Virus record (IMG/VR): IMGVR_UViG_3300038701_003224
Coordinates: 1-32,123 of that record
Length of the DNA stretch: 32,123 nt
Source: a virus
Strand: one strand, 5' to 3'
Part shown: piece by piece, positions 1-7,917 of the stretch
How the letters are laid out: each line of letters starts with the position of its first letter
How positions within the stretch are numbered: position 1 is the stretch's first letter
Program-made: the position numbers and the translations under genes
Notes under the pieces: model-generated
Seen by the model: the letters and a program-made list of their open reading frames with translations, nothing else
The model's database searches: none
What the model was told of the DNA's origin: nothing

Positions 1-544
1 ACCAATCAAGGGAAGTGACAATCATTGTCCAAACATTATCAAAAATAATATCGAACCAATTTGGATTTCCTTTTGAGCCAATATCATCTTCATCGACAAT
101 CTCACCTGTTTCAGTATTTTCAAATTTTGCATGTTTTGTAATGTGTCCAGTGGACAAACCCTTTAGAACACCATTTTCAAAAGCTTTCCAACTGGTTTCG
201 TCCATGAGATTCTGAAAAACAAATCCTTCAACCTCAAGTCCTTTTTCAGTCACACTTGCAGACGTTGCTTTCCCGATAGGTGATTTTGAATCATGCTGAA
301 GAAGAATGACAGGGTTTGTCATAAAAGTTTCAATCGAATCTTTCCAGGCTTCTTCTTGTATCTTGTACCCATTTCGATTCAACTCACCAGTACTGGCAAT
401 GCCTTTAAAAAACTTTGCCCCTTCTGGAACTTCCATTCCATTTGGCGGTGTTGCTTCACACAGTTCCATTTTTGAAAAGAAACCGTTTTCATTGATGAAG
501 TTTTTCAACCCTTTTTTTGTCAAAATGTCTTCAGATTTTTTCAT
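1..544 (-). CDS. Prohead protease-scaffold fusion, N-terminal part (cut by the window edge)
   Basis: This is the N-terminal protease domain of the capsid maturation protease. It starts with ATG at 544 and continues in frame, through the terminal repeat, into 31997-31236, giving a protein of about 434 residues. The fold is the HK97-type (assemblin-like) serine protease. The His motif LLQHDSKSPIGKATS places His84, the Ser motif GLSTGH places Ser131, and VEFSLVTIPAN is the usual end of the domain. These proteases cut the scaffold and delta domain inside the procapsid before DNA packaging. It lies between the MuF gene and the major capsid gene, as expected. No AGGAGG-type ribosome site precedes the ATG, but a good promoter lies about 30 bp upstream. 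Family call is firm; base 1 differs from its counterpart at 31997. Confidence 0.93.
   Translation of the reverse strand, partial: MKKSEDILTKKGLKNFINENGFFSKMELCEATPPNGMEVPEGAKFFKGIASTGELNRNGYKIQEEAWKDSIETFMTNPVILLQHDSKSPIGKATSASVTEKGLEVEGFVFQNLMDETSWKAFENGVLKGLSTGHITKHAKFENTETGEIVDEDDIGSKGNPNWFDIIFDNVWTMIVTSLDW
2..127. repeat. Terminal direct repeat, left copy
   Basis: These 126 bases are identical to 31998-32123. The repeat lies inside the protease gene and joins its two parts in the same frame, so it is most simply an assembly overlap showing that the sequence closes into a circle. The base just before it differs (A here, C at 31997). Confidence 0.97.
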
Positions 545-571
545 TTAAGTGTGGTTTTAGAAATCAAAATC

Positions 572-600
572 ATTGTAGCACAAACAAAAACTTTTGTGAA
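572..600 (-). promoter_or_regulatory. Candidate promoter for protease and capsid genes
   Basis: On the minus strand, TTCACA (600-595) and TACAAT (577-572) are separated by 17 bp, close to the sigma-70 consensus. Transcription would begin about 20 bases before the ATG at 544. The -35 overlaps a DnaA-box match. This 98-bp gap after the MuF gene is the right place to start the highly expressed capsid unit. Inferred from sequence only. Confidence 0.55.
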
Positions 601-631
601 TAAGCACAAAGTTTTCCACATTTTATGCACA
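595..631. promoter_or_regulatory. Three DnaA-box matches
   Basis: TTATTCACA (minus strand, 603-595), TTTTCCACA (plus, 612-620) and TTATGCACA (plus, 623-631) all fit the bacterial DnaA-box consensus TTWTNCACA, within 37 bases of non-coding DNA. They overlap the -35 of the candidate capsid promoter, so DnaA could act here as a repressor or activator, or the site could be a titration or second replication element. Confidence 0.5.
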
Positions 632-642
632 ATTTATGAACA

Positions 643-1473
643 TTATTTTTTTTGCGCTGGTATGTCGTATCGAGTGAAACACCTGCAACGCGGATTGTCA
701 GAACCAGGTGCGTGCTGATCATCTGTTCCAGAAAAAACAAAACTGTAATCCACCCAACCGTCATTTTGGTTTTCCCTGTGCCGCGGTGTCACGCGCTGAT
801 CATTCACGGTTTGCCATTTTTTCTTGACCTGTCTTGCAGGAAACCTTGATCGAAAATCGTTCATAACTTCTGAGTTTCCTTCTTCATACGCAACGCCAAT
901 TTCTCTGGTTGCAATAAGTTGTGCGCGAGCGGGTGAAAAAACACCTGCCTTTGCTAAAGCTTGAATATTCTTTTTCGTTTTACCATACGCAAACCCTTCG
1001 TCATGAGCTTCCAGAAGAACACGCTTCAAACCCTTCTTCGTGGTCGCGTCAATATTTCCGTCCGAATTTGATATTTCAAAATCTTCTTTGTCTTCCAAAA
1101 ACTTTTTTGCAGCTGGGTTTGAAATATCAAAACCAATACCAAATCGTTTCTTCAAATCCAAGTCTTTCACAATTTTTTTTCCACCCCGTTTTATTGCCAC
1201 CCTCATAAATGCAACAATTTCTTCTGCTAACTCGTTTTTGTGTGGAATTTGATTTAAAAGATTTTCTATTTCGTCATTCACAGTGTTTGTTTGTAAAAAA
1301 GAAAGAGATTTCATTTCTTCAACCACCCACCTTTCTTGCTTCTTCCAAATAGAACGAACCTTTTTGATCATTCTTTTCTCGTGACGAACAATCCAAGTTC
1401 CGTCAGGACGATTCAATTTTTTGGCGTTTGTTTTCCAAAAAAAGTTCATGAATGTTTCTGTTGTTGTTTTCAT
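643..1473 (-). CDS. MuF-like minor head protein
   Basis: Protein of 276 residues of the phage Mu F / SPP1 gp7 head morphogenesis family, a minor capsid protein that associates with the portal. The signature is in the last third: ATREIGVAYEEGN, then KKWQTVNDQRVTPRH, then the closing PGSDNPRCRCF. The N-terminal two thirds are helical and basic. The ATG overlaps the portal stop as ATGA (1470-1473), so translation is probably coupled to the portal. It ends with TAA, followed by a 98-bp gap holding a candidate promoter. Length and gene order (portal, MuF, protease, capsid) match siphoviruses. Confidence 0.9.
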   Translation of the reverse strand: MKTTTETFMNFFWKTNAKKLNRPDGTWIVRHEKRMIKKVRSIWKKQERWVVEEMKSLSFLQTNTVNDEIENLLNQIPHKNELAEEIVAFMRVAIKRGGKKIVKDLDLKKRFGIGFDISNPAAKKFLEDKEDFEISNSDGNIDATTKKGLKRVLLEAHDEGFAYGKTKKNIQALAKAGVFSPARAQLIATREIGVAYEEGNSEVMNDFRSRFPARQVKKKWQTVNDQRVTPRHRENQNDGWVDYSFVFSGTDDQHAPGSDNPRCRCFTRYDIPAQKK

Positions 1474-2771
1474 GAATCATCTTCATCAAAATCAATATCT
1501 GGGTCAGTCCCAACGTCCTCAAGAAGAACTGCCGAAGCTCCTTGATGTATGATGTATGAATCAAAGTTTTCTTGTTTTTCATCTTCAGGCGTTATTTCAT
1601 CACCCATTCTTTGTTTTGCCTGTCTAAGCGTAACAAGACCAGATTTATACAACGCATTGACCCTGTCTTCGATTTCTTTTGCGTTTGTGAATTGATGAGC
1701 GCTAAAAAGAAAAGCAATTTGATACCCCTCACGAATCAAAAACTGCATGGTGATATTCTCTTGAATCATCGTTTCAATTGGGTCGATAGTATCTTCAAAA
1801 AAAGTTTTCAATAATTCTGTACCATTATTATTGTTCACCTTTTCCGTGTAACCCAGTTTGAACATTGGAACACCAAAAGAAGCACATATTTTTTCCGTGC
1901 TGAATTTTCTTCCCGCAAGAAATTCCATGTCTTTCTGTGTAATATTGAGCATTTTGATGTCTTTCACACCAACAATTGCACCCGCTTTTTTATAATTCGC
2001 AGCGCCACCAAAATGTTTTTTGATCTCATCGAATTTCAATTTCAACTTATCCTTTGGTATTTTCTCATCGAGAATGTAAAGAGCGGAAGGCACAGCGTTG
2101 TTCTCGAAAAATTTATAGTTTGAAACCATTGCTGCATTGTCCGTTCTGGCTTCCCAAATAATAGGCTCAAGCTTTCCCATTCCAAAAACTTCATGGTTCG
2201 GGTCATCTTCGCCTTTGAAATGAACAATGTCTTCTGGCTTATATTCTTTGACTTCTTTTCCTATAACACGCTGAATATAGGAATGAATCAATCCAGTTTC
2301 GTCAGCAATTATTGCCATGGTTCTTGGGTCTGCTGGCTGGAATCCAAGCGCCTTTCCACCGTCATTTCTTAATATCACCCAGTATGCGTTTCCCGTGACT
2401 TCCATATCACGAACCGTTCGAGCCAAAAGAGATTTGAAAGTCTTGTGTGTAGACTCTGAGCAGTTGAAGATTTCTGAAAGTTCATTTTTTTCCGCGTCAG
2501 ATATTTCCTTTTCGGTATCAGCTAGGTTCACATACATGTGACCAGACTTACCAGTGTTTTGAGCTAATTCGCGCACACAATTCCGAATGTCTGAATTCAT
2601 TCGATAGACTGCAAACAAAGAAGCAACACTGATTTTAAAAGTCTGAAGCTCTGAACCAGGGCGCAATCCACCAAAAAAACTTCCAAATGAAATGGGTCTT
2701 GGTGTCGATTGATTTTCTTCAAATTCTCCTGAATTTCCAAATGAAAGATTTGTAAATGGTATTTTGAACAT
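1470..2771 (-). CDS. Portal protein (HK97 family)
   Basis: Protein of 433 residues forming the dodecameric portal at the capsid vertex through which DNA is packaged and ejected. Family marks are GNAYWVILRND, the region YKPEDIVHFKGEDDP, GAIVGVKDIKM and GVPMFKLGY. I start it at the ATG at 2771 (MFKIPFTN); an upstream TTG at 2825 in the same frame would overlap the terminase stop and would place the candidate promoter inside the coding region. The leader TACAAAACAATC precedes the ATG. It stops with TGA overlapping the MuF ATG. The C-terminus is acidic, as in many portals. Confidence 0.93.
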   Translation of the reverse strand: MFKIPFTNLSFGNSGEFEENQSTPRPISFGSFFGGLRPGSELQTFKISVASLFAVYRMNSDIRNCVRELAQNTGKSGHMYVNLADTEKEISDAEKNELSEIFNCSESTHKTFKSLLARTVRDMEVTGNAYWVILRNDGGKALGFQPADPRTMAIIADETGLIHSYIQRVIGKEVKEYKPEDIVHFKGEDDPNHEVFGMGKLEPIIWEARTDNAAMVSNYKFFENNAVPSALYILDEKIPKDKLKLKFDEIKKHFGGAANYKKAGAIVGVKDIKMLNITQKDMEFLAGRKFSTEKICASFGVPMFKLGYTEKVNNNNGTELLKTFFEDTIDPIETMIQENITMQFLIREGYQIAFLFSAHQFTNAKEIEDRVNALYKSGLVTLRQAKQRMGDEITPEDEKQENFDSYIIHQGASAVLLEDVGTDPDIDFDEDDS

Positions 2772-2796
2772 GATTGTTTTGTAAATTTTCAAAAGA

Positions 2797-2825
2797 ATTG
2801 TACCTGAAAATCTGCTACATCTCAA
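2797..2825 (-). promoter_or_regulatory. Candidate promoter for portal
   Basis: TTGAGA (2825-2820) and TACAAT (2802-2797) on the minus strand are 17 bp apart, ending 25 bases before the portal ATG. The 15-mer GGTACAATTCTTTTG (2804-2790) also occurs at the promoter of the gene at 15111, which supports a real promoter core. It overlaps the end of the large terminase gene. Confidence 0.5.
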
Positions 2826-4344
2826 TGAATTCTAAATCTACTTCCTCGCGCAAATCAAACCAAGACTTCATCATGAACGTGTCAAAATGATCTGGTGAGC
2901 GACCAGATAGTGAATTTTTTTGTTCTTCTTTTGAGTTTATTTGTTTTTTCTGTTCTGCGTCTGGTTTTTTTCTTTTTATAACTCGCAATTGCTTCTTTAT
3001 GTCCCGAAGAATATCAATGTTTTTCCCTCGTAAAGAAAGCGTTGTAGTATTTTCCCCGTCAATCCAAATATTTTCAGGGTCGATACCAAAATTTCCCACG
3101 TTCAGTTTTTCAAAAAAACGATACGCACACTGAGTTTTCAAATTTTTATAATTCTCTTTTATTCCCGTTGCTGGGTCTTTCATAGCAGAAGCCCCATTTG
3201 AAAAACCATGATAATCACCACGATCAACTAGACCGCCACCGACACCGTCTTGATCTACCAATACGTCATCAGTAGAAACAGACCATTGTTCCCTTAATTC
3301 TTCTATTTTCAAGAAAAGGTCTTCTGTGCTGGATTTTGTGAATATTTCCAAATGAACAACCCTTTCCCCTTCCCAAACCGCAATTTCTGCCAAATCTTTT
3401 CCAAAACGCGCAACATCGCATGTGATCTTGTTGGGTTCGTCTTCTTGTTTCGGTGGAAAGTTTTTGAATATCGCAGCAATTTTACCGTACTTTCCCAAAG
3501 CCATTCCGTCCTGTTTCATTTTCCAGTTCCCGCCTAAAAGCTGAAACCTTTCGCTTTCTTCTAGCGCCATGAGATTTCCCAAGTATTGCGGATTTTTTGA
3601 AAGCAATTCTTTGTTTTCGTAAATATCACCAGGCAAAAGAGTCATCGAAACAACCATGTCTTCTGGGCTTCCTTCTACATGATCGAAAAGGTGCGGGCAT
3701 TTTTCAATCACTTCTTTTTTTGAGTTTCCCCAAACAATATTGTTTCCGTCACGGGTAAAATATCTGAGTTTACCACACCTTTCTGGAATAGGAAGCCCGT
3801 GAGTCGGTGAATCTTCTTTCTGATCAATGAACCATTCCACAAACTCAGCCACCCATGAATCTGGGTCTGGATTACACGTTGCCCGAACACAGGGCGGGAC
3901 ACCAGAAGCCGAACGATTCCGACCCAATAAATAAAAGAATTGTGATTCGGTAAAATGGGTCAACTCATCAAACCCAATCCAAGGAACTTGCGCACCTTGC
4001 CAGTTTAGCTTGTCTTTCTCGTGTTCAAGGTGACTGAATTTCATTCGAGCGCCAGAAGGAAAAACCCACTCTAAAACAGAATCCTTTGGAACAGCTGATA
4101 GTTCAGGGTATATGTCCATTGACGTGTCCCAAAGTCCACCTTCGTTCCGAATCATCGGACTTGTCCTTCTAAAAATAACAGCCCCAAATTTTGAATTGTA
4201 CATGTATCTCAACGGGTCAAGAAGAAGCGCAAAAGTCTTTCCGACACCCGCCTTTGCTCCACCAATAATTATGTCGGCAGAACACGAAAGGAATCTTTCT
4301 TGGAAACCCTCTTGCGCTCTTATTTCAGAAATTTCAGTTGTCAT
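2815..4344 (-). CDS. terL: Terminase large subunit
   Basis: Protein of 509 residues: the packaging motor ATPase with a C-terminal nuclease. Walker A is GGAKAGVGKT (about residues 28-37); Walker B with catalytic acid is WIGFDELTHF (Asp126, Glu127). The RNase-H-like nuclease acids are seen in CDVARFGKD (Asp310), VDQDGVGGG (about Asp364) and SPDHFDTFM near the C-terminus. It uses ATP to drive DNA into the prohead and cuts the concatemer. The ATG overlaps the small subunit stop as ATGA (4341-4344), so the two are translationally coupled. Full length for the family; a stretch at about 455-480 is Lys/Gln-rich and looks like a small insertion. Confidence 0.95.
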   Translation of the reverse strand: MTTEISEIRAQEGFQERFLSCSADIIIGGAKAGVGKTFALLLDPLRYMYNSKFGAVIFRRTSPMIRNEGGLWDTSMDIYPELSAVPKDSVLEWVFPSGARMKFSHLEHEKDKLNWQGAQVPWIGFDELTHFTESQFFYLLGRNRSASGVPPCVRATCNPDPDSWVAEFVEWFIDQKEDSPTHGLPIPERCGKLRYFTRDGNNIVWGNSKKEVIEKCPHLFDHVEGSPEDMVVSMTLLPGDIYENKELLSKNPQYLGNLMALEESERFQLLGGNWKMKQDGMALGKYGKIAAIFKNFPPKQEDEPNKITCDVARFGKDLAEIAVWEGERVVHLEIFTKSSTEDLFLKIEELREQWSVSTDDVLVDQDGVGGGLVDRGDYHGFSNGASAMKDPATGIKENYKNLKTQCAYRFFEKLNVGNFGIDPENIWIDGENTTTLSLRGKNIDILRDIKKQLRVIKRKKPDAEQKKQINSKEEQKNSLSGRSPDHFDTFMMKSWFDLREEVDLEFIEM

Positions 4345-4982
4345 TTTTTATTTTTTTCGTGCTTCTTTTTTTTATTTGGTTCTTTTTTTGGCAAATCATC
4401 GCGCCCATTGCTGGGAAGAACAATGACTTTCCCGCCACCAATAGCACCAGAATGCTCAACCTTATCAGTGAATAATTTCAAATACTTACCAAGAAGTTCA
4501 AGCGCTCGATTTGCATTTGAAGCGTCATTTTTCCAGATATAAGCTTTTACATTCACACCGTCAATTTTTACTTCTCTTGTAACTGGAACGCCAAACGCTG
4601 TGGTGACTTCAACCTTTTCCATTGATCTTTCGACAATCTCAACCAACTTGCCAATGACCCATTCAGCAGTGAGACCTGCCTTTTTTGAAATGCCAGCGGA
4701 AAGCTCACCAACCCTTTCTTGAATTTCAGGTTTTTTTAAGTTCTCAAAGCCTATTGCACCAGCACTTGCCTTTGAATAACCTGCACGAGCAGCCGCAGCA
4801 GAAGCATTCCAATCAATGATGAATTCTTCACAAAAACGAACCTGAAGCTTAGTCAGTCCTGCTTTAGAACTGAGCCTACGCCCTTTTTTCTTTTTAGTTT
4901 TACGAACAGGCTTTTTTTTTGGCTTAATCGTAACAAGCTCATTCTTCCCCTTTGTGGCGTTGTTTTCTTTTGTTTTTGCCAT
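4341..4982 (-). CDS. terS: Terminase small subunit
   Basis: Protein of 213 residues of the Terminase_2-like group. After a Lys-rich N-terminus comes the typical LTKLQVRFCEEFIIDWNASA and ARAGYS helix-turn-helix region that recognises the packaging site, then oligomerisation helices, and a very basic Lys-rich tail. It positions the large subunit on the DNA. I use the ATG at 4982 rather than an upstream TTG at 5018, because the upstream region contains a -35/-10 pair with an operator. The ATG sits only 7 bases after the -10, suggesting a leaderless message. Confidence 0.9.
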   Translation of the reverse strand: MAKTKENNATKGKNELVTIKPKKKPVRKTKKKKGRRLSSKAGLTKLQVRFCEEFIIDWNASAAAARAGYSKASAGAIGFENLKKPEIQERVGELSAGISKKAGLTAEWVIGKLVEIVERSMEKVEVTTAFGVPVTREVKIDGVNVKAYIWKNDASNANRALELLGKYLKLFTDKVEHSGAIGGGKVIVLPSNGRDDLPKKEPNKKKKHEKNKK

Positions 4983-4989
4983 TGATTCT

Positions 4990-5019
4990 ATAGTACAACA
5001 CTTGAAAGGTTTTTTCAAT
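4990..5019 (-). promoter_or_regulatory. Promoter with dyad operator (copy a) for terminase
   Basis: On the minus strand TTGAAA (5018-5013), 17 bp, TACTAT (4995-4990). The -35 is part of the dyad ATTGAAA-N5-TTTCAAG (5019-5001), one mismatch from the symmetric consensus CTTGAAA-N5-TTTCAAG found in five other places. Predicted transcription start falls at or next to the terminase ATG. Confidence 0.7.
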
Positions 5020-5045
5020 TTTCAAAATAAAAGGTTAAACCTGAA

Positions 5046-5432
5046 TTATAAAACCCCTGCTATTTTCAAATCCTGCTCAAGTTCTTCGACAGAACAAACA
5101 ACAGCAAAAACCCCGCCTGCTTCTCTTATGCGCTTTGATGTTTCTTTCTGTGCTTCATTCCTCAAGTTTCTTTCAATAGGCTTTCCTCTTAGACCTAAAG
5201 GGTATGCCAACCATTTTTGAACTTCTTTTTCATCTCTTTTAACTTCCACGCCCAAAAACCTTCCATTCAAACAACCAATCATGTCAGGTGTTCCACGTTC
5301 CCCCATGTGAATCATGTGTGTTCTTCCTTTGTATTCTCTGGGAATTACGCCACTTTGACATTTTGTTATGTACCCACCATGAAGAAAAATGAAATTCTTG
5401 ATAGCTGTTTCTATTGCACGTTCACGCCCCAT
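5046..5432 (-). CDS. VRR-NUC domain nuclease
   Basis: Protein of 128 residues made up of a single VRR-NUC (PD-(D/E)XK superfamily) domain. The catalytic set is visible: Asp50 in GTPDMIG, then Glu63 and Lys65 in GVEVK, followed by a helix with NEAQKE. Stand-alone VRR-NUC proteins are common in phages and are thought to cut branched or structured DNA, helping resolve recombination or packaging intermediates. It is the last gene before the terminase promoter, which fits a role in preparing concatemers for packaging. Overlaps the previous gene by 11 bases. Confidence 0.85.
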   Translation of the reverse strand: MGRERAIETAIKNFIFLHGGYITKCQSGVIPREYKGRTHMIHMGERGTPDMIGCLNGRFLGVEVKRDEKEVQKWLAYPLGLRGKPIERNLRNEAQKETSKRIREAGGVFAVVCSVEELEQDLKIAGVL

Positions 5433-5724
5433 TTGACCCGATTGAAGAAAAAATTGCCACCAAAAAAGAAATAACGCCTGAAATACCTGCTACTTTCACC
5501 CAAAGACTTTGAACGGAATTTCTTAAATTTTCGTTTGCTTGTTTTAGTTCGTGATTTTCTCTTTCAACCGTAGTAACACGAACCTGAAGCTGTATCACGC
5601 TATCATGCGTAGAAACAAATTTTTCAATGTTTTCCTTGATGTATTTTATGTGACTTGTCATTTCAGCAAATTGCCTTTCCAGTAATGAAATTCTGGACTG
5701 TATTTCCGAATGATGTTTGCTCAT
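5422..5724 (-). CDS. Small coiled-coil protein with C-terminal membrane segment
   Basis: About 100 residues from the ATG at 5724. Residues 5-75 are long heptad-like helices (RISLLERQFAEM, TTVERENHELKQ) and residues 78-96 are a membrane helix (GISGVISFLVAIF). The design resembles XhlA-type and other phage membrane accessory proteins that act with holins, but sequence alone does not prove this. It overlaps the upstream gene by 62 bases. An in-frame ATG at 5766 would enlarge the overlap; I prefer 5724, which has an A-rich leader. Confidence 0.6.
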   Translation of the reverse strand: MSKHHSEIQSRISLLERQFAEMTSHIKYIKENIEKFVSTHDSVIQLQVRVTTVERENHELKQANENLRNSVQSLWVKVAGISGVISFLVAIFSSIGSNGA

Positions 5725-6013
5725 GTTTATTTTGTGGTTCTGATTTTTCAAGTAATTTTCCCTCATATTTTACAGCAGAAACTTTTGTCGGGCAAAGGAA
5801 TTGATCAATCTTGAATTCTTCACAAAAACATTGGTGCGGTCTGAATCCAAAAGTTCTAGTCCATTCAACTGCCATGAACAACCCCCATTTATTTTTTCCA
5901 ATCTTTATTTCCTCATCACACCAAGGGCAAACCAATTCTTCTTCTACGTCCCTCAGAAGAACTGCCGCAATCCTATTTTCACCAACGAAAACGCTGATCA
6001 TTTTTTTTGGCAT
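5663..6013 (-). CDS. Hypothetical protein with cysteine pairs
   Basis: Protein of 116 residues, not recognised. CPWC near residue 30 and CFC near residue 65 (HQCFCEEF) could together bind one zinc ion. The first 25 residues look like a beta-strand pair; the last 30 are polar and probably disordered. Located in a run of small accessory genes between the SprT-like and terminase genes. The ATG at 6013 follows a short 45-base gap with a TACAAT but no convincing -35. Confidence 0.6.
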   Translation of the reverse strand: MPKKMISVFVGENRIAAVLLRDVEEELVCPWCDEEIKIGKNKWGLFMAVEWTRTFGFRPHQCFCEEFKIDQFLCPTKVSAVKYEGKLLEKSEPQNKHEQTSFGNTVQNFITGKAIC

Positions 6014-6058
6014 TTTTCATATTGTACAGATAAATTGAACAAAGCGAAAGAACGTGTT

Positions 6059-6277
6059 TCACAATAAAAAGAAATCAATCATTCCAATAATAAAAGTACA
6101 AACCGAAAAGAAAAGTGATGCGAGGAAAAACAAAGAAGACCAAAAAGCATTTTCATCTGAAAAATCCAGCCCTCTGCTCATGTCAGAAAATATAATAAAA
6201 GCATTCATCACCATGCAAATTGTAGTTAAAAAACAAAGAGCCTGTAAGAGGGGAACGGTTTGATCAATCATGTTCAT
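6059..6277 (-). CDS. Small membrane protein, two helices
   Basis: Protein of 72 residues with membrane helices at about 8-29 and 48-70 separated by an acidic loop (GLDFSDENAF). Its ATG overlaps the stop of the preceding 50-residue membrane gene as ATGA, so the two are probably made together and might form a complex. Function unknown; phage genes of this kind include inhibitors of superinfection and holin partners, but nothing here decides. Confidence 0.55.
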   Translation of the reverse strand: MNMIDQTVPLLQALCFLTTICMVMNAFIIFSDMSRGLDFSDENAFWSSLFFLASLFFSVCTFIIGMIDFFLL

Positions 6278-6426
6278 TTTTCAAGTTTTACAAAGTAAAT
6301 AATGCATAGGCTAGTACCAATTAGCCACCCAAAAGCTCCGATTATAATATTCGGATTGTCCTCAGAAATTTTAATCATATAAAAACCCATAATCAAATAC
6401 TGAATCGGTAATAAATATTTCTTCAT
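6274..6426 (-). CDS. Small membrane protein, 50 residues
   Basis: This short reading frame encodes MKKYLLPIQYLIMGFYMIK, a loop, then a second hydrophobic helix (IIIGAFGWLIGTSLCIIYF) and a basic end. It is joined by ATGA overlaps on both sides (6423-6426 and 6274-6277), which is strong support for a real gene despite its size. Two membrane helices; function unknown. Confidence 0.6.
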   Translation of the reverse strand: MKKYLLPIQYLIMGFYMIKISEDNPNIIIGAFGWLIGTSLCIIYFVKLEK

Positions 6427-6605
6427 TGGACTCTAATTATACATTCTATCATTTTTGCACAATTGTAATTCAATCCCTCGCACTTTGATTTACAAGTATC
6501 GTTGAATGCCTTTTTTTCTTCGTCTGTTGCGTTTTCTAGGTTTCGAGCTATGTCGATACCCTTATCGAAGTTTGAACACGTTGACGGAAATGGTTTTTTT
6601 TTCAT
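6423..6605 (-). CDS. Small cysteine-rich protein
   Basis: About 60 residues from the ATG at 6605 (MKKKPFPSTC). Five cysteines (TCSNF, DTCKSKCEG, NYNCAKM, IECII) suggest metal binding or disulfides, in a helical protein. No signal peptide, so a metal site is more likely if cytoplasmic. An upstream in-frame start at 6647 would add a hydrophobic N-terminus; there is no support for it. ATGA overlap with the next gene. Confidence 0.5.
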   Translation of the reverse strand: MKKKPFPSTCSNFDKGIDIARNLENATDEEKKAFNDTCKSKCEGLNYNCAKMIECIIRVQ

Positions 6606-6650
6606 GAAAAATTTTTGTAAATAAAATAAATAAATCCGAGAAAACAAATT

Positions 6651-7271
6651 TTATTTTTTAGTTAAATGCTGAAGCTTTCTCATTTGTTTCTCAACGTACT
6701 CAAGGAACTCGTCTTCCGTTCCTTTCAAATTGTGTCGATTCGCCCACTGCTCAAAGTTTTGCATTCCGAAACTCATGATCAATTCTTCAAAAGCAGTTTT
6801 CATTTCCTCTGGACTTCTTTGTTTTCTGCAATTCAATGAAAGCTCCAAAACATAATGCGTCCCATTGTAACCGCAAATAGACCAGCCATTTTGAATGAAC
6901 CAACGCAAATGATTCACAAGCTGTCTCTGATAATCCACCTTGTCATCTAATTTCAAACTGGCTTCTTTGTGCTTATCTTTCCATATTTTTTCATTTTCCT
7001 CTGGTGGAAACCCAAAAACTTCTGGAAAAATGAATTCAGAATCCATGTCGAATTCCTGCACTCTTTCAAGATTTTCTGCGCGCGGATTTTCTGGAAGCCT
7101 GATTGTCTGCCCCAAACTAAATTTCCCAAGATCGACCCCTGTTTTGAGTTCAGGATATTCATTTAATAATTCCTTAGTCACAACACAATCCTTCATCTTC
7201 ACGGCTTTTTTTCCGTTCTTCTCTCGAACTATATTATTTGTCATCTGGTAAAGTATACACATTGCTTTCAT
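6651..7271 (-). CDS. Hypothetical protein
   Basis: About 206 residues from the ATG at 7271 (MKAMCILYQM), or 197 from 7244 (MTNNIVREKN). Not recognised. Mixed alpha/beta content with a central motif QLVNHLRWFIQNGWSICGY and a charged helical C-terminus (DEFLEYVEKQMRKLQ). No membrane segment or obvious catalytic motif. Lies directly after the SprT-like gene with a 29-base gap. Confidence 0.6.
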   Translation of the reverse strand: MKAMCILYQMTNNIVREKNGKKAVKMKDCVVTKELLNEYPELKTGVDLGKFSLGQTIRLPENPRAENLERVQEFDMDSEFIFPEVFGFPPEENEKIWKDKHKEASLKLDDKVDYQRQLVNHLRWFIQNGWSICGYNGTHYVLELSLNCRKQRSPEEMKTAFEELIMSFGMQNFEQWANRHNLKGTEDEFLEYVEKQMRKLQHLTKK

Positions 7272-7300
7272 GGTTTTTGGATTATAAAATAGAAAGTTTT

Positions 7301-7915
7301 TTAAATAACCAATTTGTATTGTACATTGCAATCACCGCAAACCAAGTTCAAAGAAGGTTTCCCATAAATGATTGTTGTACACTTCTCGCACAAATATTTC
7401 ACCCTAGTTTGCTTTGCTTTCAGTATCGGTGGCTCTAGGGCTTTTATCATGTCCACCGTTTCTTGGTCTATTGCTTCAAATACTTTTAAAAATTTCCCAT
7501 GTGGAATAATTTCATGTGAACAACTTTGTCCCGTGTCACCACCGCTTGAACATTTTGGCTGAAGACCAATTTCGATCATTTTTTCAGCCCACTGTCTGTT
7601 GTGATAACCGCCACGAGAAGGCTTTCCAAATCGGTGCTGCCAAAGGTGACACTGTTCATGAACCAAGGAAGAAAAAATTTCATCAAGCCCCCTGTCTAAA
7701 AACCTAGGACAAAGTGAAATTTCGTGAACATATTCACCACCAGGCTTCTTCCAACGCTCAGGCGCGAAAAATGCAACCGTTCTTTTTGATGAGCGTGAAA
7801 AATTCATAATGACCTGAGGAAGCGCACCCGCAAACAAATTATCATTGAACAAATCAAAAACATATTGCATGACTCGCGCCTGCTCAATCGTTGGTGTTGT
7901 TTTTTCAGTTTCCAT
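7301..7915 (-). CDS. SprT-like zinc metalloprotein
   Basis: Protein of 204 residues. The SprT-like domain has the zinc protease motif HEQCH (His86, Glu87, His90) followed by a third ligand His105 in GGYHNRQWAEKM. A C-terminal zinc ribbon has CEKC and CGDC pairs near residues 175-197. Related to bacterial SprT and to the eukaryotic Spartan proteases that digest proteins crosslinked to DNA. In phages the role is not established; protecting or clearing replicating DNA is the natural guess. Follows the RecB-like nuclease and an 83-residue gene in the same transcript. Confidence 0.85.
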   Translation of the reverse strand: METEKTTPTIEQARVMQYVFDLFNDNLFAGALPQVIMNFSRSSKRTVAFFAPERWKKPGGEYVHEISLCPRFLDRGLDEIFSSLVHEQCHLWQHRFGKPSRGGYHNRQWAEKMIEIGLQPKCSSGGDTGQSCSHEIIPHGKFLKVFEAIDQETVDMIKALEPPILKAKQTRVKYLCEKCTTIIYGKPSLNLVCGDCNVQYKLVI

Positions 7916-7917
7916 TT

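Noticed and set aside
2-127. 126-bp repeat as true phage terminal redundancy
   Set aside because: It lies within the protease gene, is short and of typical assembler overlap size; an artefact of circular assembly is simpler, though not proven.
2804-2811. CCTGAAAA near the portal promoter, like one half of the dyad
   Set aside because: The matching half site at N5 is absent.
5432-5724. Calling the coiled-coil membrane protein a holin
   Set aside because: One membrane helix at the C-terminus and long coiled coil are compatible with several roles; a better holin candidate lies at 20193-20393.
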